A DNA stretch of 64,000 nucleotides from Linnemannia hyalina (taxonomy: Eukaryota; Mortierellomycota; Mortierellomycetes; Mortierellales; Mortierellaceae): assembly GCA_019671135.1 (NCBI GenBank), contig JAHRHY010000007.1, positions 1,240,001-1,304,000 of the forward strand. The letters run 5' to 3'. Position 1 is the stretch's first letter; each line of letters opens with the position of its first letter. Both the position numbers and the translations under genes were made by a program. Below, piece by piece: positions 10,976-21,851 of the stretch. The notes beneath the pieces are model-generated. The model saw only the letters and a program-made list of their open reading frames with translations. It searched no databases and was not told the origin of the DNA.

Positions 10976-12643
10976 TATGCACGATGAATGAAGGTGAGGG
11001 TAGGAAAGAAGTGGAGGGTGAAGGAGAAAAAGATAAAGAAAGCAGAGCAAAACCAAGAAGGAGAGGAATGGAGAAGGGGTTGAGCCGGTATTTAAGAAGG
11101 TTGAAGTCGAAGGAAAAAGAAGGGGTCGAGGATGGCACCATTTTGCCCAACGAACATTACAAGGGCATCATAGGGTCAAACACGGCGCAGGAAAAAAACT
11201 AAAAAATAATAATGAGCCGCCTTCTCACCTTCTAAAGGTCAACAAGCAGCGACAACATTGGGTGAACAAGGCGCTTGCTTGGCCTGTTGTGCCCTTTGTT
11301 TTTTAGGTTTCCTTTCCATTTCGGGCAGCCTCCGCCAGCGCCATTGTAAAGAAGGGTCAATGGGCCTGTATGTCTGTCAGTTTAGCCCATCCGCACAAAA
11401 ATGACTAAAAAAATGCTCTATTCCAGGAACCGAATGCCTCATTGTGGTTCGATTTTGGCATCGATTTTCCATCCAAACGAATGCTTCTCTTTTTTGTCTA
11501 CGATTTCTTCTGTCTTTGTAGAGTAAATGTGCTCCCGTCTTTGTCATCCATCTTCCATTCTGCCGGCAGTGCGGGATACAAAGATAAGAAGGAATAATAC
11601 TTATGCTTCTTTTCCTTTCTACTTCTCCGTCTCAGTTGCTTGGATCGACAAAGAGGGGAAAAGCAAGCATGTGAACACTTTTTCCTTACTCTTGTTCCTC
11701 TAAGGAGGTTTTATTTTTCTTATGTACCTTTGGGCTGAATGAGAGAGTGGAGTGAGCAATGAGAAGGATGGAAGGTAGAAAAGACAAAAAATCACTCGCC
11801 TCAGTGGGAATATTGTCTCCTCTTGATTGGTCAGAATAAAGGGATGACCTTATTTCGGTGGACATCCGATCAAAGCACACCAATGAAATAAAAGGTGGTG
11901 CTCTCGTGTTTATCTCTTCTTCTTGCACTTCCGTTAGTTTTCTTGACTTGCAGTGGTCATTGACTCTCGACTATCTCGCCACATCCACCCTAGATTTCGT
12001 TCTTTTTGCTCACTCTCTTTGTTGTTCTTTCTTCGTTTTGAATTGCCCTCGGTTTTCTTTATTGGCGGCAAGTACCTGCGACCCAATCTCCTCCGCTCGT
12101 TTTTCTCGCGACACCCTCCCCTTTATCAATTGAGCTCTCAACACTTGTTCGAAGAATAAGCAAAACGGCACGGCGAGTCAGCCAGTCGATAGCGCCATCC
12201 AACAAAAAAAGAGGTGCATGGCCATTTCGCTGCTTCACTCACGCTTGCTCGTCAACATGGCCCTGCCTCCTCCCCTTCCTCGGAATGTCACTTCCATTTT
12301 CAGGTTTGCGTTAGGGTTCAATATCAATAAATATGCAAGATGAGATGCATCGTGTCCGAATATGCGTGAGGTGTGTTTTTTTTATCCGGAAAACTCAAAA
12401 GTGTTACTCGCCCCCCTATCTACTCTATTCTCCATAGTATTCTTTGTCCAGTTTGCTGCTTTAAAATGGGTTGTTTGTGTGTCTTGTGGAGACGTTTATT
12501 TTATCAAGTACATTCTATCCAGACTATCAAGGATGTCCGATTCTCACACAGCTAGTCAGCCTTTTTTCCTCACTTGATGCTCTCGTTAGTGCATCGTGTT
12601 GACACTACTACTACTACTGTCCGCGACTCTAACGATTATTGAC
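10976..12643. other. Intergenic 1.7 kb between thioredoxin-like copies 1 and 2
   Basis: Upstream of copy 1 the DNA is purine-rich on the plus strand for about 130 bp. The remainder is AT-rich with short frames (11858-12159) that overlap in several phases and show no domain. An (ACT)n run lies near 12604-12618. I see no gene. Confidence 0.5.
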
Positions 12644-13645
12644 TCATTCCTCCTTCTCCAAAGCGATGGCGTCTAGTGAATTACTCAAAGCTTGCTTGAA
12701 ACCTTCGCCAGGACTACCAACATATGAGACGATGTTGTTGACCAACAGGATCAAACAGGGGATACCTTGATACCCGCAATGGTTATACACGCCTATAAAT
12801 TGAACGAAAATAAACAGGAATAGAAGCGAAGGGAGTTGGTAGTCGTGTTTTTTTTTTCTTGTTGGAGCGTTGTTTTGACCTGCGGTTACTAACAACAAGT
12901 GTTGAGCGAAGCAAAAATAAAGACGGGACTTACTATCACGAGCATGGTTCTGGTTGTCAATGAAGCAGGTGTACCTAAAGGCGTTCTTCTTCTCTTCAAG
13001 GAAGCCCTCCAACTTTTCGACGTCGTGTTCCTTGTCCTCAAAGATCCCCTCGTTGTTGACGCCCACTACAGCGACTTGTCCGGCATGCTTCTCTGCCAAG
13101 TTTGATAGTTCTGGAGCAGCTTCGATGCATGGCCCACACCTATGGCAACGATGAAACAAATGTTAGAGCAACGAATGTTTAAATCGCTTCACTACTCAGT
13201 CAAGGACTAACATCCGCGAAACAGAAGAGAAAAGAAAAAAGACTTACCAACGCGCCCAAAAGTCCAAGACGAAAATCTTCTCACCCCCCTCAAACTTCCT
13301 CCCACCAACGAGTTCACACCGGTCCAACACTGCAGCAACGTCCACAGTCTGCGAAAGCATCTCACTCTTCCACCCCTCCCGGTAACATTTTGGTGGACCT
13401 TCCTTCGTAACATCCCGGATATCTTCATACGACTTGTACCCCAACTTGGGCAGGATCGCAAGAGGGTCGTTGATCCCCGCTTGGGCGGCCTTGGTCTTAA
13501 AATCGTCAATCGCGACCCAGAAAAGGGCCTCGTCCCAGTTATCCTCATACTTGTCCTGGAAGGGGACGTGGATGATGTCGTAGTAGAGCCTGTGGATGAC
13601 GGCTTGGTCTTGGGCTTGTTGGTTGTCTTCGGCTGATGGTGACAT
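12644..13645 (-). CDS. Thioredoxin-like protein, copy 2
   Basis: Paralog of the gene at 10.0-11.0 kb. Exons 13645-13248, 13139-12934 and 12792-12644 give 250 aa, with both introns at the same positions and phases as in copies 1 and 3. The order is an N-terminal unknown region (HVPFQDKYEDNWDEALF, GPPKCYREGWKS), then VLDFWARW, redox motif WCGPC, QVAVVGVNNEG, and the cis-Pro segment GIPCLILLVNN. The redox centre is intact, so an active oxidoreductase is likely. A 32-bp direct repeat lies about 160 bp above its start. Function beyond thiol-disulfide chemistry cannot be read from the sequence. Confidence 0.88.
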
Positions 13646-13800
13646 GTCTGCGGATTATTGGAATAGCGTTAGTTTGTAGGAAATAAGAGACGACGGAAGG
13701 TTGATTGCTACGGAGGCAGATGTCGTTTGAGTATCTGATGTTAAGAAGAAAGGAACGTGCAAGGCCACCCCTTTATATGAACAAGGAATGCGCCTTGAAG

Positions 13801-13864
13801 AAACAAAGCAATTGAGCACACACACTTCGGATAAACAAAGCAATTGAGCATGCACACTTCGGAT
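13801..13864. repeat. 32-bp direct tandem repeat, two copies
   Basis: Positions 13801-13832 and 13833-13864 are the same 32-mer and differ only by CA versus TG at unit positions 19-20. Each unit contains CAATTGAGCA and CACTTCGGAT. The pair lies about 160-220 bp upstream of the start codon of thioredoxin-like copy 2. Confidence 0.95.
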
Positions 13865-14794
13865 ACGAATGAAAATGGATCTATCTTGGCAAATGGAATA
13901 TTGGTCCTTTGGGCTACTAATCAAAGTTTTGCCGTTTCATGGTGCCCAAGGTCATTTTGGTTGGTTAACTTTTGTCTCCGTCGACATTTCTTTTGTCGCA
14001 AAGTATTAGACGCTGCACGCCGCAGGTGTATGTGTGTAGGTGTAAAAATTATTGTTCGTTTGTGTTTTGTTTGGCATGCGTGTACACATGCTCAGATACA
14101 ACCATAGACGACGAACAATATGTCTTTTTGGTCTCATCAACAATGAGAAACAGAAGGAAATAAAAAAGAAGACCAAAGGAAGAAGAGCCACATAGGAGAT
14201 AGGAAGAGCAGGAAGTGAAAGATAAAGAAAAAAAAAGAAAACACCGGAAATCGTTAACTTTATTGGTTACTTTCACATCCTCTCCGAACATGATGTCCAC
14301 ATGTCCGCATGTCCAATATATGAAAAAACAGAAGGTCTCCCATTGGTCCTTGTCCGGTCTTCATGGATGTGTTACTTCTTTTGAGTTTCATCTTTCCTTC
14401 AACTCAGAACGCATCCCTCGCGTTTGAAGAACGAAAACGAACAGCCTAAAAGGCTCACACCTGCCTCTTCCTCCATCCATTTTTCTTCTTTTCATTTGCC
14501 ACCCAACTGAGTACCGTCTGGGCGTATACCCCCTTTTCTCTTGTTCGTAGAGTCGATACTATGCATATCGCGTACGCTTTTCTAATACCCTCTCTTTTGT
14601 TCTCAATCGTTTTGCCTTGCATATTTTGGTCAGGGTGCCGTTGTACAGGGATGTTCAGCCCAGCGAGCTGACAAATCCAATGTGGGTGAATGGGTGTCCA
14701 TTAATGAAATGGAGAAAAGTCGTAGGGATGAGAGGGTATGCAAGAAAGAAAAGGTACACGGAAGGATCACCCGTGAAGTATGCACCGTGTTGAC

Positions 14795-14836
14795 ATAGCA
14801 CAAGGGGCACTAAGCATAGTACAAGGGGCACCAAGC
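14795..14836. repeat. 21-bp direct tandem repeat, two copies
   Basis: Units 14795-14815 and 14816-14836 share the core ACAAGGGGCAC and differ at two positions. They lie in the 3' flank of the KTR gene, about 70 bp past its stop codon. Confidence 0.95.
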
Positions 14837-14902
14837 TGACGGGACCGAGAAGAAAGTAGGCTTCTGCATTTTCTCTTAGCGGTTTAAGAAAAACGTGTAT
14901 CT

Positions 14903-16680
14903 CTAGTCGAATATCTCTTCAGGAAAAACCATCCCCTTCTCTCCCGCCAGCTGCAAGAACCTATTCGTACACGATATCCTCTCACGATCTGCGAAAAAAT
15001 GAAGCGTAGGCGCGACGAAACGAACGCGTTAGACAGGTAATCATAGAGTACAACGCACGCAAGCCATGCCAACAACAGAAAAAGATAGATGTATGCGACT
15101 GCGACTTACTGATGTTCCGGTTGGGGTCACAATGGCACTTGGCTTGGAGTTCCAGTTCTGCTGGGCAGTTGTGAAACGGTGCGTGAAAGTATCCAATCTC
15201 CTTGAAGAAGTGGATCTGGTCGATAGGTAAAAGGAGTGCAGCTGCGATCGAGTGAACGGGAGCATCTCCCCATCTTTCGTAGAAGAATCCTCCTGCCTGA
15301 TCCAGATGGCTGAAGTACTGCTGATAGGCCTCGTCTCGCATCCATCGCGCGTCTGCTATCTCGAAATTGGACCAGAAGTGACACGTCTAGAAATAAGCGT
15401 GACGAGCGATCAGTTTGGTGGCGCGGAATGAAAGGTGTTGATTGGATTCACTGATCGGTTCACCCTAAATGTTTCCCTTTTCAGGAACGAATAAAAGGTG
15501 AACACTTACGTTGTAGCTCTTGCCTCCGTCGTCAGAAATAAAGTCGAGTGCATTGTTCTTGGCCAGAAGGTGCGGGTACATGTCCATAAAGTCCCTTGTT
15601 ACATTCCAGAGCGACGGGATAGTCTCCATGTATTCTGGCAGCGACATAGTAAATGCTATTTTGGGTTTCATTCACACCAGAGTAGAAATAAAGGGGATGG
15701 GTCAGTGCTCTGTGAAACGTCATATTAGAAAGACCTGAAGTGACATTCTCGATGTGTCAATGTGATACCGTATTTCTTGTTATTGTCCTGCATGTACAAG
15801 AAGGGGTCAAAGTCCAGGTCACAAGAGTACTCCACGTCGGGTTCGATGCGCCAGTAATAGTCGAATGGTAGCATAGCCTCATGTTGAAAGAAGAACCCCG
15901 ATTGATACCTAAGCGCCCATATGATTGAGGTGAGGAAAAACGATGCACACACCAAACTATCTAAGTGTTCTCAGGTTCACACGCACACAACCTTGACGAC
16001 AGCATTCATAGTAAGACGATGCAAAAAAGTACCGCGTACCTGCACATATGTCGATAGCTTTCACTCCGCCCATAAGCAACACCCACCATAGCCTCCCTTG
16101 CCTCCTTAGCCTTCGTAATCGAGATCCACTCCGGGTAACTCCAGTGCTCCGTCGGGACCAACCCAAACGTCATGTTGGCCTTGGACATAGGTCGAATCAA
16201 CTCCTTGAACTCTTCCGTGAACGGAACATCATTTAGAAACACATACGGGTACTGAAAATTCCGGTTGAAGCGGTCCTCGACCTGTCGGATAGTACTCCGA
16301 GCGCCTTGGCCATCTGAGTTTCGAACCAGCATCACAAATGCTGCGTTGGCGCGACGGGTGAGGGGTTTGGGCGGAAGTGGTTTCTGGATGAGGAAGGTGT
16401 TTTTTCGGTCCCGTTTGGGCGCTGCCTTCTTGTTGTCGTTCTTGAGTGGTGCAGCATTCATGGGTGTTTGTTGTTGGGTTTGGCGGGTCCTGTGTGTTAC
16501 GCTTTGTTGTTTCTCCTTGACTATTGATGATCCTCCTGGTGTATCGACGGCAGCCAAGTCATCACGAGGAAGATTCCGATCATTTGCTGAATGGTGCCAG
16601 TTGCTGTATGTTGGAACGAGTATGCACAGGATGGTTATTGAAATTACCATGATGGTGACAGTTCTAGTCTGTTGTTGCAT
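14903..16680 (-). CDS. Alpha-1,2-mannosyltransferase, KRE2/KTR/MNT1 family (GT15)
   Basis: Golgi type II enzyme that transfers mannose from GDP-mannose to O- and N-glycans of secreted and wall proteins. Five exons, 16680-16040, 15908-15769, 15655-15510, 15386-15110 and 14988-14903, join in phase to 429 aa. Near residues 8-25 a hydrophobic stretch (IMVISITILCILV) forms the signal anchor. A Gln/Lys/Pro-rich stem runs to about residue 105. The GT15 domain starts at NAAFVMLVRNSD and contains the YPYVFLND, SYPEWI, YWRIEPDVEYSCD, CHFWSNFEIAD and GGFFYERWGDAPVHSIA motifs and the cysteine-rich HNCPAELELQAKCHCDPN segment. The Glu of NFEIAD matches the position I recall as the Kre2 active-site residue. 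The gene interrupts the thioredoxin-like series and shares its strand. Confidence 0.94.
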
Positions 16681-17396
16681 CCCTGCTTTTGTGTCACAGT
16701 GTTGTGGTCGAATTAGGTTTGTCTGGCAGGGTCCTCTTCTGTTGTTGTTCCTTTAGTTCATTGACTGTCTTTGGAGGTAAATATCGGTTGAGAAGAATAG
16801 AAAGAGACCAGGAGGAGAGAGTGTCGAAGCTTGGTTGGGAAGAAACGGTGTAATGAAGGAAGAGATGTGAAAAAGAAAAAAAAGTAACGAGAGAACGAAG
16901 TCAAGAAGCGTGGAAAAGGGGAGGGAAAAAAAGATGGACTAGCAAGGAAGGTATCCCCCTTTTTCATTTTGCTGCGAGGAATGAAGACATGCACAATGAT
17001 AGAAGCGGTGTGGCTTGCAAAGGGGCATTGAAAGAAGACAAATCGACGATGGATTCACAGAACATACCATACTCGGCTGAGAGCGTGCACGCATCCTCTC
17101 TGACTGGTAAATTTTAGAAAATTAACTCCCCTCTTTGCAATCTCTTTTTGTAGGGTGCGTTGAAGACAAGTATGTCGCGCTTATTCGATTAAGTGATATG
17201 TCGTTTTCTTTATATTTACTTTGAACCCTGCGAACGTGGCTGGAAGATGTAGGACGAAAAGAACTTGAAGGAGAATGAAGGGTATGTAGACTATGCTTGC
17301 CGATGTTGTTGTTTCTCTCTCCTTCTCTACCTCTCAACCTACTGTCTTTCTCCTACTCCCTCTCTCTCTCACTTGCTTACTCTTGCTTACTCTTGC
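16681..17396. other. Intergenic, KTR promoter and thioredoxin-like copy 3 3' flank
   Basis: About 715 bp. Positions 16800-16980 are purine-rich on the plus strand, giving the pyrimidine-rich upstream tract on the coding strand seen at other genes here. No coding gene is supported. Confidence 0.5.
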
Positions 17397-17402
17397 TTAC
17401 TC
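17371..17402. repeat. 10-bp tandem repeat overlapping a stop codon
   Basis: The decamer CTTGCTTACT is repeated three times with one imperfect edge. The last unit supplies the TAA stop (17399-17397) of thioredoxin-like copy 3 on the minus strand. Unit-number changes would therefore fall right at the end of that reading frame. Confidence 0.8.
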
Positions 17403-18765
17403 TTCCCGACGCGCTCCGGTTTCGAGAAAGTCTAATGTCTGCTCGAGAACGGGTCTGAAGTTCTCCTGCGGCGTGCCCACATAAGTGACAATGCCGTCCA
17501 CCAGCAGTATCACGCAAGGGATACCACGATATCCTCCTGGGTTGTAAACAGCTAATTTATGAACAATGCAATAAGATAATGGTTAGTTGGAATTGTCCGG
17601 AAGGAAAAAAATGAAGGCGGTGTTGGGCGCTAATGTTGTTATTCATGTCCCCAATGCTCAATTGATTGGTTCGATTGCCCATAAGAGTCCGCATGCGAGA
17701 GACAGAGCGAAAACGAAGCAAGCAATCGTTTGATAAACACACACACACACACACACACGACTGTCCAAAGGGCCCTCTTCCTCGGCGCAATATATTTTCT
17801 CTCTTCCCTTTCCCCACCCTTTTTTCAACATTCGAGTCCCCAGTCCATGCCCAACTCAACTGTGCCCATGCATGTGCACTCCAAACTTACTTTCTTTTGC
17901 ATGGCCCTCGTCGTTGTCGATGTAGATGGTGTATCGGAATCCTTCCCGGTGGTCGTCCAAAAACTCGTTCAACTTGTCCACATTTCCTGGATTTGTCTCT
18001 CCAAAGATACTCTCGTTGTTGATGCCCACAACCGAAATCCGGCCTTCGAATTCGTCCGCAAGATCTGATAGTTCCGGTCCTGCCTGAATACAAGGGTCAC
18101 ACCTATTGATCGAAACGAAAGAAGTTATGGAAGAAAAGAAGTGTGAGTGTGTTGTTCAGTGCACAGAAAAAAATGGGAAAGGGTTGGGTGAAATATGGTT
18201 CCTCGGAAATACTGGCTACTTTGTCGGTAACGGTGACAACGGACATTGAAGTCTGCGCATTGCCCGTCCTTCGACAAGATAAGAGCACGCCATCCACCCC
18301 GATACTCACACATACATTCACACGCATACCCTCCCATGCACTTAAAACAACAACAACAAAGAATAGCACTTACCATGAAGCCCAGAAATCCAGCACGATG
18401 ACTCTCCCTTCGCCCGTGAACTTGGGTCCCGAGACATAATGACATTTGGCGACAAGGGCGACGGGATCGATCAGCTGTCCCAAGAGATCACTCTTCCACC
18501 CTGGACGGAAACAGGGCGGGGGTCCCTGTTTGTGCTGTTGTCGGACAGCGTCGTAGGACTCGACGCGGAACCGCTTGAGGAGATCGAGGGGTTCGGCAAA
18601 TCCGATTTCGAGTGCCCTGGCCTTGAATTCCTCGATCGCCCTGTCGAATGGTTCGTCCTGCCATCTGTCCTCGTACTTGTCCTCAAAAGGGTCGTTCAGG
18701 ATCCGTTGGTAGGCCTCGATCAGTTGGGTCTCTTGTTCTGTGAGTGGAGGGCCGAGTGGTGCCAT
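17397..18765 (-). CDS. Thioredoxin-like protein, copy 3 (WCDPC variant)
   Basis: Third paralog, 252 aa from exons 18765-18374, 18102-17891 and 17551-17397, with intron positions and phases identical to copies 1 and 2. The N-terminal region keeps NDPFEDKYEDRWQDEPF and GPPPCFRPGWKS. The fold then shows VLDFWASW, redox motif WCDPC, RISVVGINNES and the cis-Pro segment GIPCVILLVDG, and the protein ends in ETGARREE. The Gly-to-Asp change inside the CxxC motif is direct from the DNA (TGT GAC CCT TGT). Both cysteines remain, so it is probably still redox active with a shifted potential. Intron 2 carries a (CA)n microsatellite. Confidence 0.87.
17737..17758. repeat. (AC)n microsatellite in an intron
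   Basis: Eleven AC units inside intron 2 of thioredoxin-like copy 3. Confidence 0.95.
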
Positions 18766-19354
18766 TGTTGGATTGAGCGATGTAGGTTAGGCGGAGGGTT
18801 ATTATTTTTGGTGGCGGTGTATGTTGGAATGTCAGGCGCGTCGAATTTTTTCGGCAAGGGTGGATGATCCTGTTGAGAAGGGGGGTTGATCTGTAAAGTG
18901 AGAAAAAAACAAGGGTGAAGAAGCTGAAGGATTGTTGGAAAAAAAAGAGGGAAGAGAAGAAAGAAAGCGGGTGTTTTTATGCAGAATGGCAACAGAGTGA
19001 GAATGAAGGTAACGGCTCTGTTGTAAAAGGTGTCACTTGCGCATGAAAGAGTACGTGTGTGTAAGGTTGTGTCAAGGTGTAGGGGAGGGACACTAATGCA
19101 AAGCAACTTATACGCATGTACACATTTTGTGCTCGATTCGACTCAACTCGCTGTTGTTCTGCAGACAAGAACAAAGGGAACAACAACAAAACAGCCTCCC
19201 ATTCTTTTGTTGTTGTTTGTTTTGCTGTAATGAAATTAGTTGTAAAGAAGCAGAGAGCCGGTCTTGAAGGTACGCTTGAAAACCTGTCTATTTCCAGTTA
19301 GGGTCAGAAGTAACCATTCAATCCCAATCTTTTCATTCTTTTTCGGGACTGTGC

Positions 19355-19375
19355 GTGTGTGTGTGTGTGTGTGTG
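19355..19375. repeat. (GT)n microsatellite
   Basis: About ten GT units in intergenic DNA. Confidence 0.95.
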
Positions 19376-20290
19376 GGACAGACAGAAAGGAAAAAAGGCA
19401 TAACAAGAGAGCGGACAGAGGAGAACTACACAAATGTTGTAAACCATTCAGAAAGAGAGCCAGAGGAGTATTCAAGAAGATCGTACTAAATCGATGAAAA
19501 GTGTACATGAACAGGTGTTCAATTGGCACTGCTCATGTAAAACATTAAACATCGTCAATAAACAAACAATTATCGGGCGGGTGAAAGGCATTGAGGACGA
19601 AAAATAAAAATGAGTTGGTGCCGATTGAACGTTATTTGAAGCAACAACAAAGCAAAGTATCCAGGCACTGGTAGAATTAAAACATCGATAATCTTTTTTT
19701 TTTCATTCGCGTGTTGTGTTTGTCGACGATATCGTGCGTGATTGAAATTCGAGCGTGTCAAGGAGGGTACTGCATGTGTGGCTTTTTGAAGATGGAAAAA
19801 AGAACGACCTCGATCCCCTGAAAGAGCTGTCTGCTAATTTGTCCGGCAGTGCATCGCGACATCTTTATCCCTCATGCCTTGTTCTTTCTCATGCACTACA
19901 TCGCACGAATGTTCCTAAATGCTCCCTCCTCCTGAACAAATGGCATTTTGCGTCCATCCAAACCAAAAGACGGACATGTCCTTTGTTTACGTTAATGTTT
20001 CTGTGTGCGGCACTTGCAGCTTTCGTGGAGGATTGTGGTCCTTTCCTTTCTGATGCCCTGACCTGTCCAATACCACCATTTGTTTTGTTTTTGGCCACAA
20101 ACACAAACACAAACAACCAAAAGAAGAGAAGGGACCACTCGGCGGATTGACCATGGTCTTGTCAATGGTTTGAATCATTGAGCTATCGGTTGTTTCTGTC
20201 GGCGCCTCTTTCCCCCTCCCTCTCCAATACTTTCCGCCTCCAAAAGAGCTTGTCTGTGTTGTTTTGGTATCCCTCCCATAACGCGCCAAG

Positions 20291-20311
20291 CAACAACAAC
20301 AACAACAACAA
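20291..20311. repeat. (CAA)n microsatellite
   Basis: Seven trinucleotide units in intergenic DNA. Confidence 0.95.
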
Positions 20312-21851
20312 ATTAATATCGATATGCATGCACCACGACATCAATTGGACCGTTCGTGTGCTCCGGGGTACTTTGTTCTCTTATCATCATTTATCTTCCA
20401 CAGAAAGCAATTCTTGTGAAGAATGGAGGGAGGGTGAGATAGAAATTACAGTTGAACGAATATTTTACGAGTACGAAGGGGGAAAAAACGAGAGCTCCCC
20501 TTTGGGGTTTTGTGCGGTGTCATTGTCATAAAATTACCTGTCTTTCAAGGCATGTCTATAGACGAACACGATCGCTGTTGCTGTACATCGGATCATAAAT
20601 GGAGGTTTATGCTTTTAGCATGCATTACCAAAAAGAAAAAGACGACAGGGCATTCCTGAAGGTCGTTTACCACCATCGGCCCTGGGGGGGTTATTATTAT
20701 TGCTACACAGTCGCATTTAAATATCGATGAGGGACACAAAAATGAGTATGAATGAACGCAGTAAGAAAACAACTCATTCAAGACCCTTTGACTGCCTACG
20801 ACTAGTTTCTTTCAAAACCACCCGTTCTTGAAGAGTTACTCTCCCAGTGCTCCCGCAGACTCCTACGATCTCAATCCCTATCGCACCATCTCCCCGCAAA
20901 GTGATGAAAAGATAACGCTACCTTTGGCATTGCACGTGCAACCACAATGGCTTCCATTCTACCCTACTTCCCGTCTCCCCTCTGTCTCCCCTTTTTTCCA
21001 TATATATATATTTGTTCTTATCCGTTGATCTGTCTGCTTGCTGTTTGTTGACTGTTGTTGTTGTTGAACCATGGGGGTAGGTAGAACGTTTTGCCCTCGC
21101 TTGCTGTGCATAGTGCATCCCAAATGGCGTCAACAACTGCCTTGCTATGCCTTGCTCCTCTGCAGTGCGTTGCATTGCACTGCCCATGCCTCTCCTTGCT
21201 GGGATCGATGTCCAGGTCCGGGTCAAGGTGGGAAATGGCTTGCCTACCCTTTACTATGTTTTGAAACGTCGACTCTAGTCTCTGTCTGCAAACAATAAGG
21301 TTGGTTAGCATTGACCATCGCGGAAGAGAAAATAACGACTTCGGCCTCTTTTCATTTTCCACCCTTTTCCACAACAACAAACAAGTGTGAGAGAGTTGTT
21401 GCTTGTGTTTTTGCCTTTTGCGTCCTGGTAATCAGTGGACTTGCGTCCATTCGTTGACCAGCGTAAACATAAATATGCACAAGCACACGCCTCCTTGTGT
21501 AATGTCATAAACGAAGAAGTAAAACAAATAACCACGTAGCAAAGTTTCGGCGTAAGATCCGAGATGGCACATGCAGTTTTTGTTTTTGTTGTTGATTCCT
21601 AGAGCGTTGTTTTTCCTTCCAAGAAGCATGTAGAGCACAGTCCCTCTCGACTTTCTTGTGTACTTGCCCAATTGCCTCAACAAGCCTTTTCCTGCATTTA
21701 TGTTTGATGCTTGTCGCTTGTCGTTTGTCCGTTCGAGGCGGATGGCGCTAGTCTCCCTAGAGGTTTGACATAGCCGAAAAACTTGATGACAGCTTACTAA
21801 TTGACAAAGCGAACGCGCGAGAAGGATAGTGTGGGAAAGCTCTTTTTCAAT

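Larger units (their letters stand above)
13646..14902. other. Intergenic 1.3 kb with two tandem duplications
   Basis: Contains the 5' flank of thioredoxin-like copy 2 and the 3' flank of the KTR mannosyltransferase. Apart from a 32-bp and a 21-bp tandem duplication (listed separately) I see only short frames without support. Confidence 0.5.
18766..21851. other. Largest intergenic stretch, 3.1 kb, no gene seen
   Basis: Lies between the start of thioredoxin-like copy 3 and the stop of the SET5-like gene. It contains a (GT)n run (19355-19375), an (AAC)n run (20291-20311) and a short TATATATATA at about 21000. Reading frames such as 19755-20150 (+) and 21018-21380 (-) have no recognisable domain, and I could not extend them with in-phase splice sites. 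A non-coding RNA or a fast-evolving gene cannot be excluded. Confidence 0.5.

Noticed and set aside
17397..18765. Thioredoxin-like copy 3 as a pseudogene
   Set aside because: All three exons are open, splice sites are canonical and both active-site cysteines are present.
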